Shown here in pieces: positions 18,375-26,149 of a DNA stretch of 57,976 bases. Made by a program: the position numbers and the translations under genes. Source of the stretch: UBA995 sp035477115 (GTDB taxonomy: Bacteria > Bacillota > Sulfobacillia > UBA995); NCBI GenBank assembly GCA_035477115.1, contig DATIKW010000043.1, positions 1-57,976 on the forward strand. Direction: 5' to 3'. The number at the start of each line of letters is the position of its first letter. Within the stretch, counting starts at the first letter, position 1. The notes beneath the pieces are model-generated. The model was not told the origin of the DNA and made no database searches. It saw only the letters and a program-made list of their open reading frames with translations.

Positions 18375-18589
18375 GGCGTAGCTTCGTCCCCGAAACCCGT
18401 CCCGAGCACTGCCCGCACCGCCCGCTCGAACTTGGCTCTGGGCAGCATCACCCGACGGCCGCAGCCCAGGCACTTCAAGCCGAAGTCCATCCCCGTTCGA
18501 GTCACCAACCAACGGTCCGAACCACAGGGGTGAGTCTTCCTGAGGCGGACCACTTCACCAACCACAAAGCGATGGCCGGTCGGGCACAT
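18371..18589 (-). CDS. DUF951 family protein
   Basis: A 72-residue protein resembling DUF951 proteins of Firmicutes: FVVGEVVRLRKTHPCGSDRW near the N-terminus, then GLKCLGCGRRVMLPRAKFER. Cysteines in HPCG and CLGCG suggest a small zinc-binding fold. The function is unknown. It is translationally coupled to ychF, a pairing repeated widely in the phylum, and lies 4 bp after mscS. The ATG at 18589 gives the conserved length; the frame is open further upstream without similarity. Confidence 0.88.
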   Translation of the reverse strand: MCPTGHRFVVGEVVRLRKTHPCGSDRWLVTRTGMDFGLKCLGCGRRVMLPRAKFERAVRAVLGTGFGDEATP

Positions 18590-18593
18590 GGTC

Positions 18594-19460
18594 TCACCGC
18601 CGCTGAGCTTCGCGGGCCGACGGAGGGGATGGGCGAGGAGCTGCCACCCCGGCGGCATCCAGTGCACGCTTCACTTGTAGTCGGAGATCGCGCGCGACTG
18701 GGCCCTGCTCCATGGGCCGCGTACGCCCACCGATCAGGAGTCGGACGCTCGTTTCGGTAAGTTCCTCTACTCCCAGGACGGCCGGGGCCTGCACGATCGC
18801 CTGGTTCCCGGTTGAGTACCGGAGAAGGGTCTCGTCGATCACCCGGCGGACATGATCAATATCCGCTTCGTAGGGGACGCTGACTGTGAACGAGACGTGC
18901 ATGTCGCCCCGACTGAGATTGGTCACCTCCTGGATGCGCCCGTTCGGGATGACATGCAACTCACCGCCGAGAGCGCGCAATCGGGTGGTACGGAGGCCCA
19001 TCTCCTCGACGACGCCCTCCAGTCCGGCCATCCGGACCAGGTCGCCCACGGCAAACTGATCTTCCAGCAGGATCAGAAACCCGCCCAGAAAGTCACGCAC
19101 CAGACCCTGCGCGCCGAATCCCACGGCCAGTCCAAGCAGACCGGCTCCGACCAGCAGCGACCGTGTGTCCACTCCCAGCAGCGATAGGATGGTGACCACC
19201 ACGAGGAAGTAGACGGCGTAGCGTAGGATGCTGTTGACGAGTCCGGCCAGGGTGCGAAGGCGCGGGGAGTCCAGGTAAGGGGCAGCCGCCCGGCCCGGCG
19301 GCAACGCGCGGGCGATGCCCTTGCGAGCCAGAGCAAGCGCCAGCCAGCCCAAGGCTATCACCAGGACGATTTGGGCACCGCGAGTGGCCAGTACTATCGG
19401 TAACATCCCCGCGAGCTGTCCTCCCCCGGCGAGCAGATGGCGCAACTGCTCCAGCAGCAT
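18594..19460 (-). CDS. Small-conductance mechanosensitive channel (MscS family)
   Basis: The 288-residue protein has three N-terminal transmembrane helices. The third is the glycine/alanine-rich pore helix (LLVGAGLLGLAVGFGAQGLVRDFLGGFLILLEDQF). A beta domain follows (VGDLVRMAGLEGVVEEMGLRTTRLRALGGELHVIPNGRI), then a C-terminal alpha-beta vestibule. MscS channels open on membrane tension to release solutes on osmotic downshift. It starts at ATG 19460. It is preceded by the cvpA group and followed by DUF951-ychF, all on one strand. Confidence 0.92.
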   Translation of the reverse strand: MLLEQLRHLLAGGGQLAGMLPIVLATRGAQIVLVIALGWLALALARKGIARALPPGRAAAPYLDSPRLRTLAGLVNSILRYAVYFLVVVTILSLLGVDTRSLLVGAGLLGLAVGFGAQGLVRDFLGGFLILLEDQFAVGDLVRMAGLEGVVEEMGLRTTRLRALGGELHVIPNGRIQEVTNLSRGDMHVSFTVSVPYEADIDHVRRVIDETLLRYSTGNQAIVQAPAVLGVEELTETSVRLLIGGRTRPMEQGPVARDLRLQVKRALDAAGVAAPRPSPPSAREAQRR

Positions 19461-19477
19461 TGGCTCAACGTCCTCGT

Positions 19478-20200
19478 CTATGGCGCTATCATGGCCCCCA
19501 GGCTGAAGGCCATCGGCACCAGCAAGTGAAACAGGATAAGACCCAAGGGAGCCAGAGCCGACCCTTCGAGGACCACCGCCAGCCCCGGGAACAGGGGGAC
19601 CGCCGCGGTCGCCAGACCGATCGCTAACACGACCATCACGCCTTGTTCGGCAATGCCGAGGCAGGCTCCCAGCAGCCGGCTGGCCGGTCCGATCAGGGGG
19701 GCGGCGGCCAACATGCGGGTCAGCAGACTCCCCACCCCGATCAAGACAACCCGGAACGAGAGGAACAGGCCGGCAAAGCATACGGCCGCCACCAGGTAAC
19801 CACCGAAAACGTGGTAGACGACATCGCCCAGCGTCGCGAGATTCCCTCCGGCAATTGCGGCGATGGCCGGCCCCTGTTGTACCAGGAGTTGCCTCAGCCA
19901 AGCCGCCACCGGCAAGGCGGCCAGGGCGGCCTCAATTTCCGCGGGACTCATGTCCGCTAGGCGCATGGCCGCATCTGGTATGGGAAGTCGCAGGTACCGC
20001 TGGAGGAGCGCGGCGACCGCGTCGGCGGCGCCGTACCTGGACTGGAGCCAGGCGGCCAGGCGCGGCGTGGCATAGGCTGATGCCAGCAGCGCCAAGAGCA
20101 GGCCTCCCAGTCCCACGAACACCGCTCCGATCCCGCGCCGAAACCCTCGAAGAGCTGCAATCCCGAGCAAGATCAGGATGCCCGCATCCAGCCAGTTCAT
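19478..20200 (-). CDS. CvpA family membrane protein
   Basis: The 240-residue protein begins MNWLDAGILILLGIAALRGFRRGIGAVFVGLGG, the typical CvpA first helix and loop (NxxDxxILxxxxxxxxxGxxRG). Further membrane helices lie at about 130-160 and 175-230. CvpA proteins were named from colicin V production; their role in Firmicutes is unclear. It overlaps the upstream gene by 4 nt, so it is part of a coupled three-gene membrane set (propeller protein, small membrane protein, CvpA) leading into mscS. Confidence 0.82.
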   Translation of the reverse strand: MNWLDAGILILLGIAALRGFRRGIGAVFVGLGGLLLALLASAYATPRLAAWLQSRYGAADAVAALLQRYLRLPIPDAAMRLADMSPAEIEAALAALPVAAWLRQLLVQQGPAIAAIAGGNLATLGDVVYHVFGGYLVAAVCFAGLFLSFRVVLIGVGSLLTRMLAAAPLIGPASRLLGACLGIAEQGVMVVLAIGLATAAVPLFPGLAVVLEGSALAPLGLILFHLLVPMAFSLGAMIAP

Positions 20201-20556
20201 CGTCTTGCCCCCCCGAGGACGATGATGCCGAAATTGGCCAGTATCGCCACGGCCGCAGGGTTAGCTCGGCCCCGTAGCACGGCGGCGGCCACTTCGATGC
20301 CGGCAGTGGCCGCCACCCCCAGAACAGCATAGAAGGCGAGGTCGATTGCGTATTCGCCGTAGAATGTCGGCAAACGTTCGCGACTCGACGCCAGAGCCAG
20401 GATGAGATCGCTGATCACCTTCACCAGCAGGAAATAGGCTGCAACGAGGAGCGGGTCGGGCAGGCGGAAGCCGGCCAGCGTTTTCGCCCAGTCGAAGGAA
20501 AGGACGGCCGCGGTGGTACCGGCCAGGATGAGCAAGTGTAGCCGGAACCCCTTCAT
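20197..20556 (-). CDS. Small hypothetical membrane protein
   Basis: A 119-residue protein with three or four hydrophobic segments: residues 4-22, about 33-55, 72-95 and a C-terminal one. I do not recognise the family. It is coupled at both ends by 4-nt overlaps, with the beta-propeller gene before it (ATG 20556 within its stop) and cvpA after it. The fixed spacing suggests these three products act together at the membrane; that is inference. Confidence 0.7.
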   Translation of the reverse strand: MKGFRLHLLILAGTTAAVLSFDWAKTLAGFRLPDPLLVAAYFLLVKVISDLILALASSRERLPTFYGEYAIDLAFYAVLGVAATAGIEVAAAVLRGRANPAAVAILANFGIIVLGGARR

Positions 20557-21593
20557 GGGCCGCCACCAGGCCGACTCGCGGCGGAAGTAGGCCGGACGAT
20601 GAGACGGTACATGGCCATTCGCCGGTCTGCGTATACCACCAGCAAATTCGCGCCGTCCGGCGTCAGCTCTATATCGCGAATCAGACCGCGGGGGACCCAT
20701 CGGCCAACACTCTCACCGTCTTCGAGGTATGCCTCAAGCCGGTCGCGGGTAACGACCATAATCAACTTCGAGTCAGCTTCCAGGACCATGCCTGGTGATC
20801 GCAGGGGCCGCCGCCAAGCAACGCGGCCCCGCTGATCGTAGACTCGGAGGGCGGTCGCCGTCAATACTATCGGCCTTCCTCCCGGCAGCAAACTCACATC
20901 CCGTACTCCTTCCGGGTAGCGCCAATCCCCGATGAGCCGGCCACTCTCGATGTGCAGATAGTAGACCGTCTTGGAGTCCGCCGCGACGAGGTACTCGCCC
21001 GCCGCACAGAGTTCGAGCCGAAACGGAATTCCCGCTGCCAGGCGATGGACCGCGGTCTGCCGTCCGCCGTCAAGCACGTGCAGGCGTCCCTCCGGCCTGT
21101 CCCCGTCAAGGCTCATCACCCCGAGTACCATCCGTTGCCCGTCGACGGTGGCGACGCTCAGCAAGGCGCCGCCCGGGAGGTCATAGGTGTGGACGGGGCC
21201 TTCCAGCCCGACGCGGATTTGCAGGCTCTCGCCATACGGATGTTCCCCGGTCAGGACCGGCACCGCATCGATGATCAGCAGGGACATGGCTGGTTCAGCG
21301 GCGGGCAGTCGCAATACCAGGCCGTTGTCCGGCAAGGATGTCTCAAACAGGCCGCGACCCCGGGAGTCCAAGGCCCGCAGTCGTTCCCCCTCGCGAACCA
21401 GGATGATGCCCCCGGGAGTCACCGAGGCAGTCGCCCCAGCCTCCGCGCCCATCTCCCAGAGCGGCTCCGGCCCCACCAGGGGCTCCCCGATCCCCCACCG
21501 ATGCCAATCGCGCCTCGACCCAAGCCACCCTACGGCCGCCAGGGTCACGCCAAGCAACAGCGCGACAGCGAGGTTTGCCCGCGGGTTAACCAT
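20553..21593 (-). CDS. Membrane-anchored beta-propeller-like protein
   Basis: A 346-residue protein with a short N-terminal signal anchor (NLAVALLLGVTLAAVGWLG, about residues 6-24) and an extracytoplasmic part made of repeated 40-residue beta units. The repeats have patterns such as GGIILVREGERLRALDSRGRGLFE, GGRPIVLTATALRVYDQRGRVAWRR and DSKLIMVVTRDRLEAYLEDGESVGRW. This resembles PQQ/WD40-type propellers that act as binding scaffolds. No enzyme motif is seen. The start is uncertain: ATG 21593 places the anchor at the N-terminus, while ATG 21662 would add 23 residues. It is divergent from yyaC. Confidence 0.72.
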   Translation of the reverse strand: MVNPRANLAVALLLGVTLAAVGWLGSRRDWHRWGIGEPLVGPEPLWEMGAEAGATASVTPGGIILVREGERLRALDSRGRGLFETSLPDNGLVLRLPAAEPAMSLLIIDAVPVLTGEHPYGESLQIRVGLEGPVHTYDLPGGALLSVATVDGQRMVLGVMSLDGDRPEGRLHVLDGGRQTAVHRLAAGIPFRLELCAAGEYLVAADSKTVYYLHIESGRLIGDWRYPEGVRDVSLLPGGRPIVLTATALRVYDQRGRVAWRRPLRSPGMVLEADSKLIMVVTRDRLEAYLEDGESVGRWVPRGLIRDIELTPDGANLLVVYADRRMAMYRLIVRPTSAASRPGGGP

Positions 21594-21658
21594 GCTCAGC
21601 CGATCGTATGGCCATGGGGCCTCAGTTCGCCGGGTACTCGTCTCCTCCTTCACCCGCT

Positions 21659-21688
21659 GCATAGCCCGGCAGCGGCCGCCATATACTG
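21659..21688 (+). promoter_or_regulatory. Candidate forespore (SigF-type) promoter of yyaC
   Basis: GCATA (21659-21663) fits the SigF -35 consensus GYWTA. After 15 bp, CCATATACTG (21679-21688) keeps the ANAYT core of the SigF -10 but lacks its leading GG. It stands 27 bp before the yyaC start codon. B. subtilis yyaC is expressed in the forespore, which makes the match interesting, but it is degenerate and was found by eye. Confidence 0.3.
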
Positions 21689-21714
21689 GATTCCGTGGAT
21701 CACGCGGGGATGAG

Positions 21715-22377
21715 GTGGCCTGCTTGCTCGCTGGAGGACGCGCACGAGACACGCTGGATCGAGTCAGGGTGCACTGCGGCGACCCGGCGGCGCCCGCGAT
21801 CCTGGCCTGCCGGCTGCGGGGGCTGCTGGGTGAACTCGGCTACCCGGATCGACCGGTTCTGGCGATCTGCGTCGGTTCCGATCGTTCGACCGGCGACTCC
21901 TTGGGTCCAATCGCGGGCAGTCGGTTGGCCGAGCTAGCGCTCCCCGGGCTGACAATTCGCGGTACCCTTGAGGAACCGGTCCACGCCACCAATCTCGAAC
22001 AGGTCCTTACAGCGACGGCGCTGCATTACCCGGTTCACGTGCAAGTCGCGGTCGACGCCTGCTTGGGCGACCCCGAGGCTGTTGGCACCATCGGCCTGGG
22101 GCGGGGGCCTCTCCGCCCCGGATCCGGTGTCAACAAACACCTGCCTGAGGTTGGCGATGTATCGCTTACCGGGGTCGTGAACATCGGCGGGTTCATGGAG
22201 TACTTTGTGCTGCAGAACACCCGGCTGTCGTTGGTATTCCGGATGGCCCAAGTGATCGGCGAGGCATTCCGCCTCATGGTCACCCAGCCGGCTGCGGTGA
22301 GCCGGGACCGGCTCTGGAGTGACGGCGCGCTTGCCTCACCTACTGCTGCGGCACGAATTCGGTCAACAGGCGGATGA
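21715..22377 (+). CDS. yyaC: Spore protease YyaC family protein
   Basis: The product (220 residues from the GTG at 21715) contains the YyaC signature: VLAICVGSDRSTGDSLGPIAGSRL, GTLEEPVHATNLEQVL, VDACLGDPEAVGTIGLG, GSGVNKHLPEVGDVSLTGVVN and GFMEYFVLQNTRLSLVFRMA. The fold is that of germination-protease-like (GPR-related) enzymes with conserved aspartates, found in spore formers. The start is uncertain (GTG 21715 with GGGGA close upstream; a later GTG is possible). The gene is alone on the plus strand and its last 38 bp overlap the convergent phosphoribosyltransferase gene. Confidence 0.88.
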   Translation: MACLLAGGRARDTLDRVRVHCGDPAAPAILACRLRGLLGELGYPDRPVLAICVGSDRSTGDSLGPIAGSRLAELALPGLTIRGTLEEPVHATNLEQVLTATALHYPVHVQVAVDACLGDPEAVGTIGLGRGPLRPGSGVNKHLPEVGDVSLTGVVNIGGFMEYFVLQNTRLSLVFRMAQVIGEAFRLMVTQPAAVSRDRLWSDGALASPTAAARIRSTGG

Positions 22378-22981
22378 CTTCCTCGTCGGTGACCTGAGCG
22401 AAGACCTGGTAGAATTGTCCCACCGCGTAGAATGGCTCCGGTGAGGCCAGGCAGACTATCCGATCCGCTTGGCCGGCAAGGCGTTCGAGCGTCTCGCGCG
22501 GCGCCACCGGCACTGCCAGCAAGACGTGAGCCGGCCGCTGGCGTCGTATTGCCAGCAAAGCGCCGGCCACCGTGGCCCCGGTCGCTATGCCGTCATCGAC
22601 GAGGATGATGGCGCGACCGCTGAGGTTGGGTAGCGCCCTCTCGCCTCGATAGCGAAGCATCCGGCGTTGGACTTCCGCCAATTGCCGTCCGGCCTCCTGT
22701 TCGATGAAGTCCTCAGGCACGGCGAGCCCCCTGATCAGGCGCTCGTCCCGATAGAGAGTCCCGTCGGGAGCGACGGCCCCGACTGCCAATTCCTCGTTGT
22801 GGGGAGCGCCGATCTTCCGGGGGATGATCAGGTCAAGGGGCGCTCCCAGTTCTCGGGCCACCTGGGCCCCTACGACGGCCCCTCCCCTGGGGACGGCCAA
22901 GACGAGGGGGTCGCGCAGGTCGATTCTGGCCAACCTCCGGCCGAGTCGCCGTCCGGCGTCAACCCGATCGATGAACAGCAT
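22340..22981 (-). CDS. Phosphoribosyltransferase family protein
   Basis: The 213-residue protein shows the PRPP-binding motif IILVDDGIATGATVAGAL and the upstream LAVPRGGAVVGAQVARELGAPLDLIIPRKIG segment found in COG1926-type phosphoribosyltransferases. The substrate base is not known. The start ATG at 22981 lies within the end of the lipid-kinase gene (23-nt overlap), so it is probably translated by coupling. At the 3' end it overlaps yyaC tail to tail. Confidence 0.85.
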   Translation of the reverse strand: MLFIDRVDAGRRLGRRLARIDLRDPLVLAVPRGGAVVGAQVARELGAPLDLIIPRKIGAPHNEELAVGAVAPDGTLYRDERLIRGLAVPEDFIEQEAGRQLAEVQRRMLRYRGERALPNLSGRAIILVDDGIATGATVAGALLAIRRQRPAHVLLAVPVAPRETLERLAGQADRIVCLASPEPFYAVGQFYQVFAQVTDEEVIRLLTEFVPQQ

Positions 22982-23894
22982 CGCTCACCACCTGGAAATC
23001 CATCGGCGCCAGCGGGGTGCCGGCCACGACGCGGAGGGCACCGGGAACGTTGGTGAAAGTAGCCGGGACCTTGCCCACCAGTTCCCCGTCAATCTGGATG
23101 GAGAGGGGGACCTTCGAACGAACCACAACTTCTCTGGCCTTATGGCTGGTGACCTTGGGGTGGAGGACGTGCATTCCCTTGAAGAGCGATGGGACCAGTC
23201 GCAGGACTTCGATCTTTGACAAGGCGCCCACGATTACCACGTCCAGCAAACCGTCATCAGTCTCGGCCAGCGGACAGATGCGCATTCCGCTCCCGTAATA
23301 CTGAGTATTGCCCACTGCGGCCGTAAACGCTCGGGGGCGGTGCATCACCCCGTCGAGTTCGAGTTCGAGGTCCACCGGGCTGAAAGTGGCGAGCTTCACC
23401 ACGATCCCGAGGACGTAGGTGAGCGGTCCCGGCAAATACTTCGGCCAGCGATTGGCCAGGGCTGCCACCTCGCCGTCGAAGCCCACCCCGCCCGCCCCGA
23501 CGCAGTAGTGATCCCCTACCCGTATCAAATCCATGGGACGCGTGCGGGGTTCCCGCAGCAATTCGGAGGCCTGGGAAGGGGTGCCGGGTATGCCCAAGGT
23601 GCGAGCGATGTCGTTGCCCGAACCGCCGGGGATAATGCCCAGGGCGGTCCGGGACACATCGCCGCGCATGATGCCGTTTACCGTCTCATGCACCGTGCCG
23701 TCGCCTCCGAAGGCGACCACCAGTTCATAGCCTGCCACACTCGCGTCCCGCGCCAACTCCGTCGCGTGGCCGGCTCGCTGGGTGTAAGCGGAGTCGAAGC
23801 TGCGAATCGTTGCCAACTGGTCTTTGAACTGGTTCCAGGTGCGGCGGGCACGGCCTGCGCTCGCCGTGGCGTTGACAATGACGAAGGTTTTCAT
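22959..23894 (-). CDS. Diacylglycerol kinase-like lipid kinase (YegS/DgkB family)
   Basis: The 311-residue protein has the catalytic domain motif VVAFGGDGTVHETVNGIM, the PGGSGNDIARTLGIP nucleotide loop and the C-terminal beta-sandwich seen in YegS/DgkB kinases (FTAAVGNTQYYGSGMRICPLAETDDGLLDVVIV). These enzymes phosphorylate diacylglycerol or related lipids at the membrane. ATG 23894 is chosen; a TTG directly before it is equally in frame. It is followed by the phosphoribosyltransferase gene with overlap and preceded at 6 bp by bactofilin. Confidence 0.92.
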   Translation of the reverse strand: MKTFVIVNATASAGRARRTWNQFKDQLATIRSFDSAYTQRAGHATELARDASVAGYELVVAFGGDGTVHETVNGIMRGDVSRTALGIIPGGSGNDIARTLGIPGTPSQASELLREPRTRPMDLIRVGDHYCVGAGGVGFDGEVAALANRWPKYLPGPLTYVLGIVVKLATFSPVDLELELDGVMHRPRAFTAAVGNTQYYGSGMRICPLAETDDGLLDVVIVGALSKIEVLRLVPSLFKGMHVLHPKVTSHKAREVVVRSKVPLSIQIDGELVGKVPATFTNVPGALRVVAGTPLAPMDFQVVSDAVHRSG

Positions 23895-23900
23895 CAAGGC

Positions 23901-24296
23901 TCAGGCGCCGCCGTCTGCCGGCTTGCGTGGAGCCTTCCCCGGCGATTCCGCACTTCGCATGGCGCAGCTGCCGTGGAAGAAGGCTCCTTCGTTGATGATC
24001 AGCGCGGCGACTTTCACATCGCCGGTGAGTTTGCCGGTGGCGATCAACTCGAGTTTACCTTCCGCTTCTACCGAGCCGCGAATCTCCCCGGCTACCGTGA
24101 TGTTCCTGGCTTGAATGGTCGCCTCTATCAAGCCCGTTTCCCCGACAACGACATCCCCGCGGTGCATGACTTGCCCCTCCACCTTGCCGTCGACGCGAAG
24201 GGTACCCGTTCCATTGAGACTACCGTTGACGGTGGCGCCTCGGCCAATGACGGTCTCCACCCGATCCAGTCCCGCATCCGGGTCGCGCTTGAACAT
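23901..24296 (-). CDS. Bactofilin
   Basis: The 131-residue protein has the right-handed beta-helix repeat pattern of bactofilins between about residues 15 and 110 (ETVIGRGATVNGSLNGTGTLRVDGKVEGQV, EGKLELIATGKLTGDVKVAALIINEGAFFHGSC), with short disordered termini. Bactofilins polymerise without nucleotide into membrane-associated filaments and often work with M23 peptidases in cell shape. The M23 gene next upstream (24363-25334) fits that partnership. Confidence 0.93.
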   Translation of the reverse strand: MFKRDPDAGLDRVETVIGRGATVNGSLNGTGTLRVDGKVEGQVMHRGDVVVGETGLIEATIQARNITVAGEIRGSVEAEGKLELIATGKLTGDVKVAALIINEGAFFHGSCAMRSAESPGKAPRKPADGGA

Positions 24297-24362
24297 GCGT
24301 GAACCCCCTTCTGTTTGATATGGTGTTTCGTCCCGCAGATGGCGAGGGGGACCGTCAATCGG

Positions 24363-25334
24363 TCATTGGCCCCGGAGGAAGGGTGCGGGGTTCACCTGTC
24401 GACCGTGGATGTGAACCTCGTAATGGACGTGGGGACCGGTACTCCGCCCGGTGGTGCCGATGTAGGCGATGATCTGGCCCCGAGTTACCCTCTCTCCCAC
24501 GGTGACGGAGTTCTTGTCATTGTGTCCGTATAGGGTGCGATAGCCATAGCCATGCTCAAGGATGACCGTGTTCCCGAACAAGCCAAGCCAACCCGAGAAA
24601 GCAACCACCCCATCAGCCGTGGCCACGATCGGCGTCCCCCGGCGAGCGGCAATATCGACGCCGGCATGGAACTCCCAGCCCACCCCCCAGGGTGAATTGC
24701 GGTAGCCGAAACGGGATGTCATATGGCCGTACGCCGGCCAACCGCTTGGCCGCGCGGCGTCTTCGGCTTGTGCGGCGGCTATGCCCTTCCGGAGCTGCTC
24801 AAAGGTATCCTGCCGCTCCTCGACCGCCGTACGCAGTTCGGTCATGCGCGCCGCCGTTTCTCGGGCCTGCACGATGGGCGCTAGACTGACAACATTGCCC
24901 CCGGGCGGAGGAGTCCACGTAGACGCCTGCGGGCGCATGGACGCGATGGTCGCCGCCAGGACGGCCGGCTCCCTGGACAGCGAACTCCCCGCCCCCCCTA
25001 GCAACTCCGCCGGCAGGATGTCAGTCATTTCCCGGAGCTGTCTCTCGAGTTCCTCGAGCAGGATCATCTGCTCCCGAAGCAGTGTGGTCTCTTCGGCCAG
25101 GGTTCGGATCAAGGCGCGCTGTTCCTGGTTGACCTCCCGTAACTCCTCGAGTTCCCGCATGTTTGCCGCGAGTCGCGAGTTGTGGTGGACCAGCATGAAC
25201 AGGCCGACAAAGAAGATGGTGAGGGCGAGGACGAGGATCTGCAGGTGCAGGGTGCGCAGCCGCAGGGAGGCCACCGGCCGCTCCGAGTGAGGGACGAAGA
25301 TCACCGTATAGAGATTATCATGCGGTGGTCGCAC
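24363..25334 (-). CDS. Membrane-anchored M23 metallopeptidase
   Basis: The 323-residue protein has an N-terminal transmembrane segment (about 28-50), a leucine/glutamate-rich coiled coil (about 55-105), a linker and a C-terminal LytM domain with FHAGVDIAARRGTPIVA, LYGHN and GPHVHYEVHIHG, which carry the zinc and catalytic histidines. It probably trims or remodels peptidoglycan. It is 66 bp upstream of bactofilin, a pairing repeated in many bacteria. It starts at GTG 25334 after GGGGGTGA, 6 bp after the DUF4446 stop. Confidence 0.92.
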   Translation of the reverse strand: MRPPHDNLYTVIFVPHSERPVASLRLRTLHLQILVLALTIFFVGLFMLVHHNSRLAANMRELEELREVNQEQRALIRTLAEETTLLREQMILLEELERQLREMTDILPAELLGGAGSSLSREPAVLAATIASMRPQASTWTPPPGGNVVSLAPIVQARETAARMTELRTAVEERQDTFEQLRKGIAAAQAEDAARPSGWPAYGHMTSRFGYRNSPWGVGWEFHAGVDIAARRGTPIVATADGVVAFSGWLGLFGNTVILEHGYGYRTLYGHNDKNSVTVGERVTRGQIIAYIGTTGRSTGPHVHYEVHIHGRQVNPAPFLRGQ

Positions 25335-25340
25335 GGTTGT

Positions 25341-25931
25341 TCACCCCCCAGCGTCGTCGCCGACGGCGGCCCGGCGGTTGGTCCGGGCCCGGGGTCTACG
25401 GCCCTTGGGTTCAGGCGAGCTGGCGCCATGCCCGGTAGGTGCCGACAGCCAAGCCTTGCCGTCGCCGGCGCCCCTGAGCGCCTGCTGTTCCTCATCGGAT
25501 AGCCTGTAGGGGCACTTGCCGTCCAACAAAGGCTTGGCATATACCCTGCTCTCGCTTCGGCCGTATAACGAGGTCAGCACGAACCCGGATCCTCTGCCGT
25601 CGAGCAGTGCGAGGCTGAAACTCTGGTCCGATCCGGTATCCTCAAAAGCGTTGAAGCGAATGAGTCCCAGGCGCTGCAAAGCGCCGGCATGGCCTTCTTC
25701 GGTGTTCGCTATCCGGCGTTCAAGATCCTCGATCCGGCGGAGGAGGTCCTTCACCGCTGCCGCGTGCTGGCGCAACTCTCTTTGGAGGTCGTGGCCCGGC
25801 GGGCCGCCGGCGACGGCTCGGACCTGTGCCGCCAGCCTGGCCAGGGACAGCCGCGTGCCGATCAATACTGCCAGCAGGACCAACAGCACGGTCCCGCCTA
25901 TTGCCTGCTGCAGCGTTCCCAGGTCGGGCAT
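25341..25931 (-). CDS. DUF4446 family membrane protein
   Basis: The 196-residue protein has one N-terminal transmembrane helix (about 9-30), a heptad-rich helix (about 45-80) and the conserved DUF4446 core GALQRLGLIRFNAFEDTGSDQSFSLALLDGRGSGFVLTSLYGRSESRVYAKPL. The family is of unknown function and lies near parAB in many Firmicutes. The ATG at 25931 has GGAGG 8 nt upstream. The open frame continues to 26252, but that part translates the palindromic repeat and is not protein. The C-terminal 35 residues are basic and probably disordered. Confidence 0.85.
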   Translation of the reverse strand: MPDLGTLQQAIGGTVLLVLLAVLIGTRLSLARLAAQVRAVAGGPPGHDLQRELRQHAAAVKDLLRRIEDLERRIANTEEGHAGALQRLGLIRFNAFEDTGSDQSFSLALLDGRGSGFVLTSLYGRSESRVYAKPLLDGKCPYRLSDEEQQALRGAGDGKAWLSAPTGHGASSPEPKGRRPRARTNRRAAVGDDAGG

Positions 25932-26090
25932 GTCCCTCGCCTCCAGCGTTGCGAGTAGGTGGAGATTCGTGCCGAGTGTCCCGGTTTCCTGCTGGACAGG
26001 ATAAATCGTCCGGGACGGCCAATCACTGGTCAGACTCCGCATGCCCCGTGAGCCACCAAGGGGGGATGAATGCGGTAGAACGCACTCTCC

Positions 26091-26121
26091 GGCAGGGGCT
26101 GGTTCCGAACCAGCCCCTGCC
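26091..26121. repeat. Palindromic repeat, copy 2 (variant with paired substitutions)
   Basis: Perfect 14-bp arms, GGCAGGGGCTGGTT (26091-26104) and AACCAGCCCCTGCC (26108-26121), flank the same CCG loop. Relative to the other copies, the left arm has GGGGCTGG for GGGGCGGG and the right arm the matching CCAGCCCC, so pairing is kept. It lies between the divergent DUF4446 and larC genes. Confidence 0.85.
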
Positions 26122-26149
26122 CTGAACGCGAGGAAGGGAGGGGAACAGG

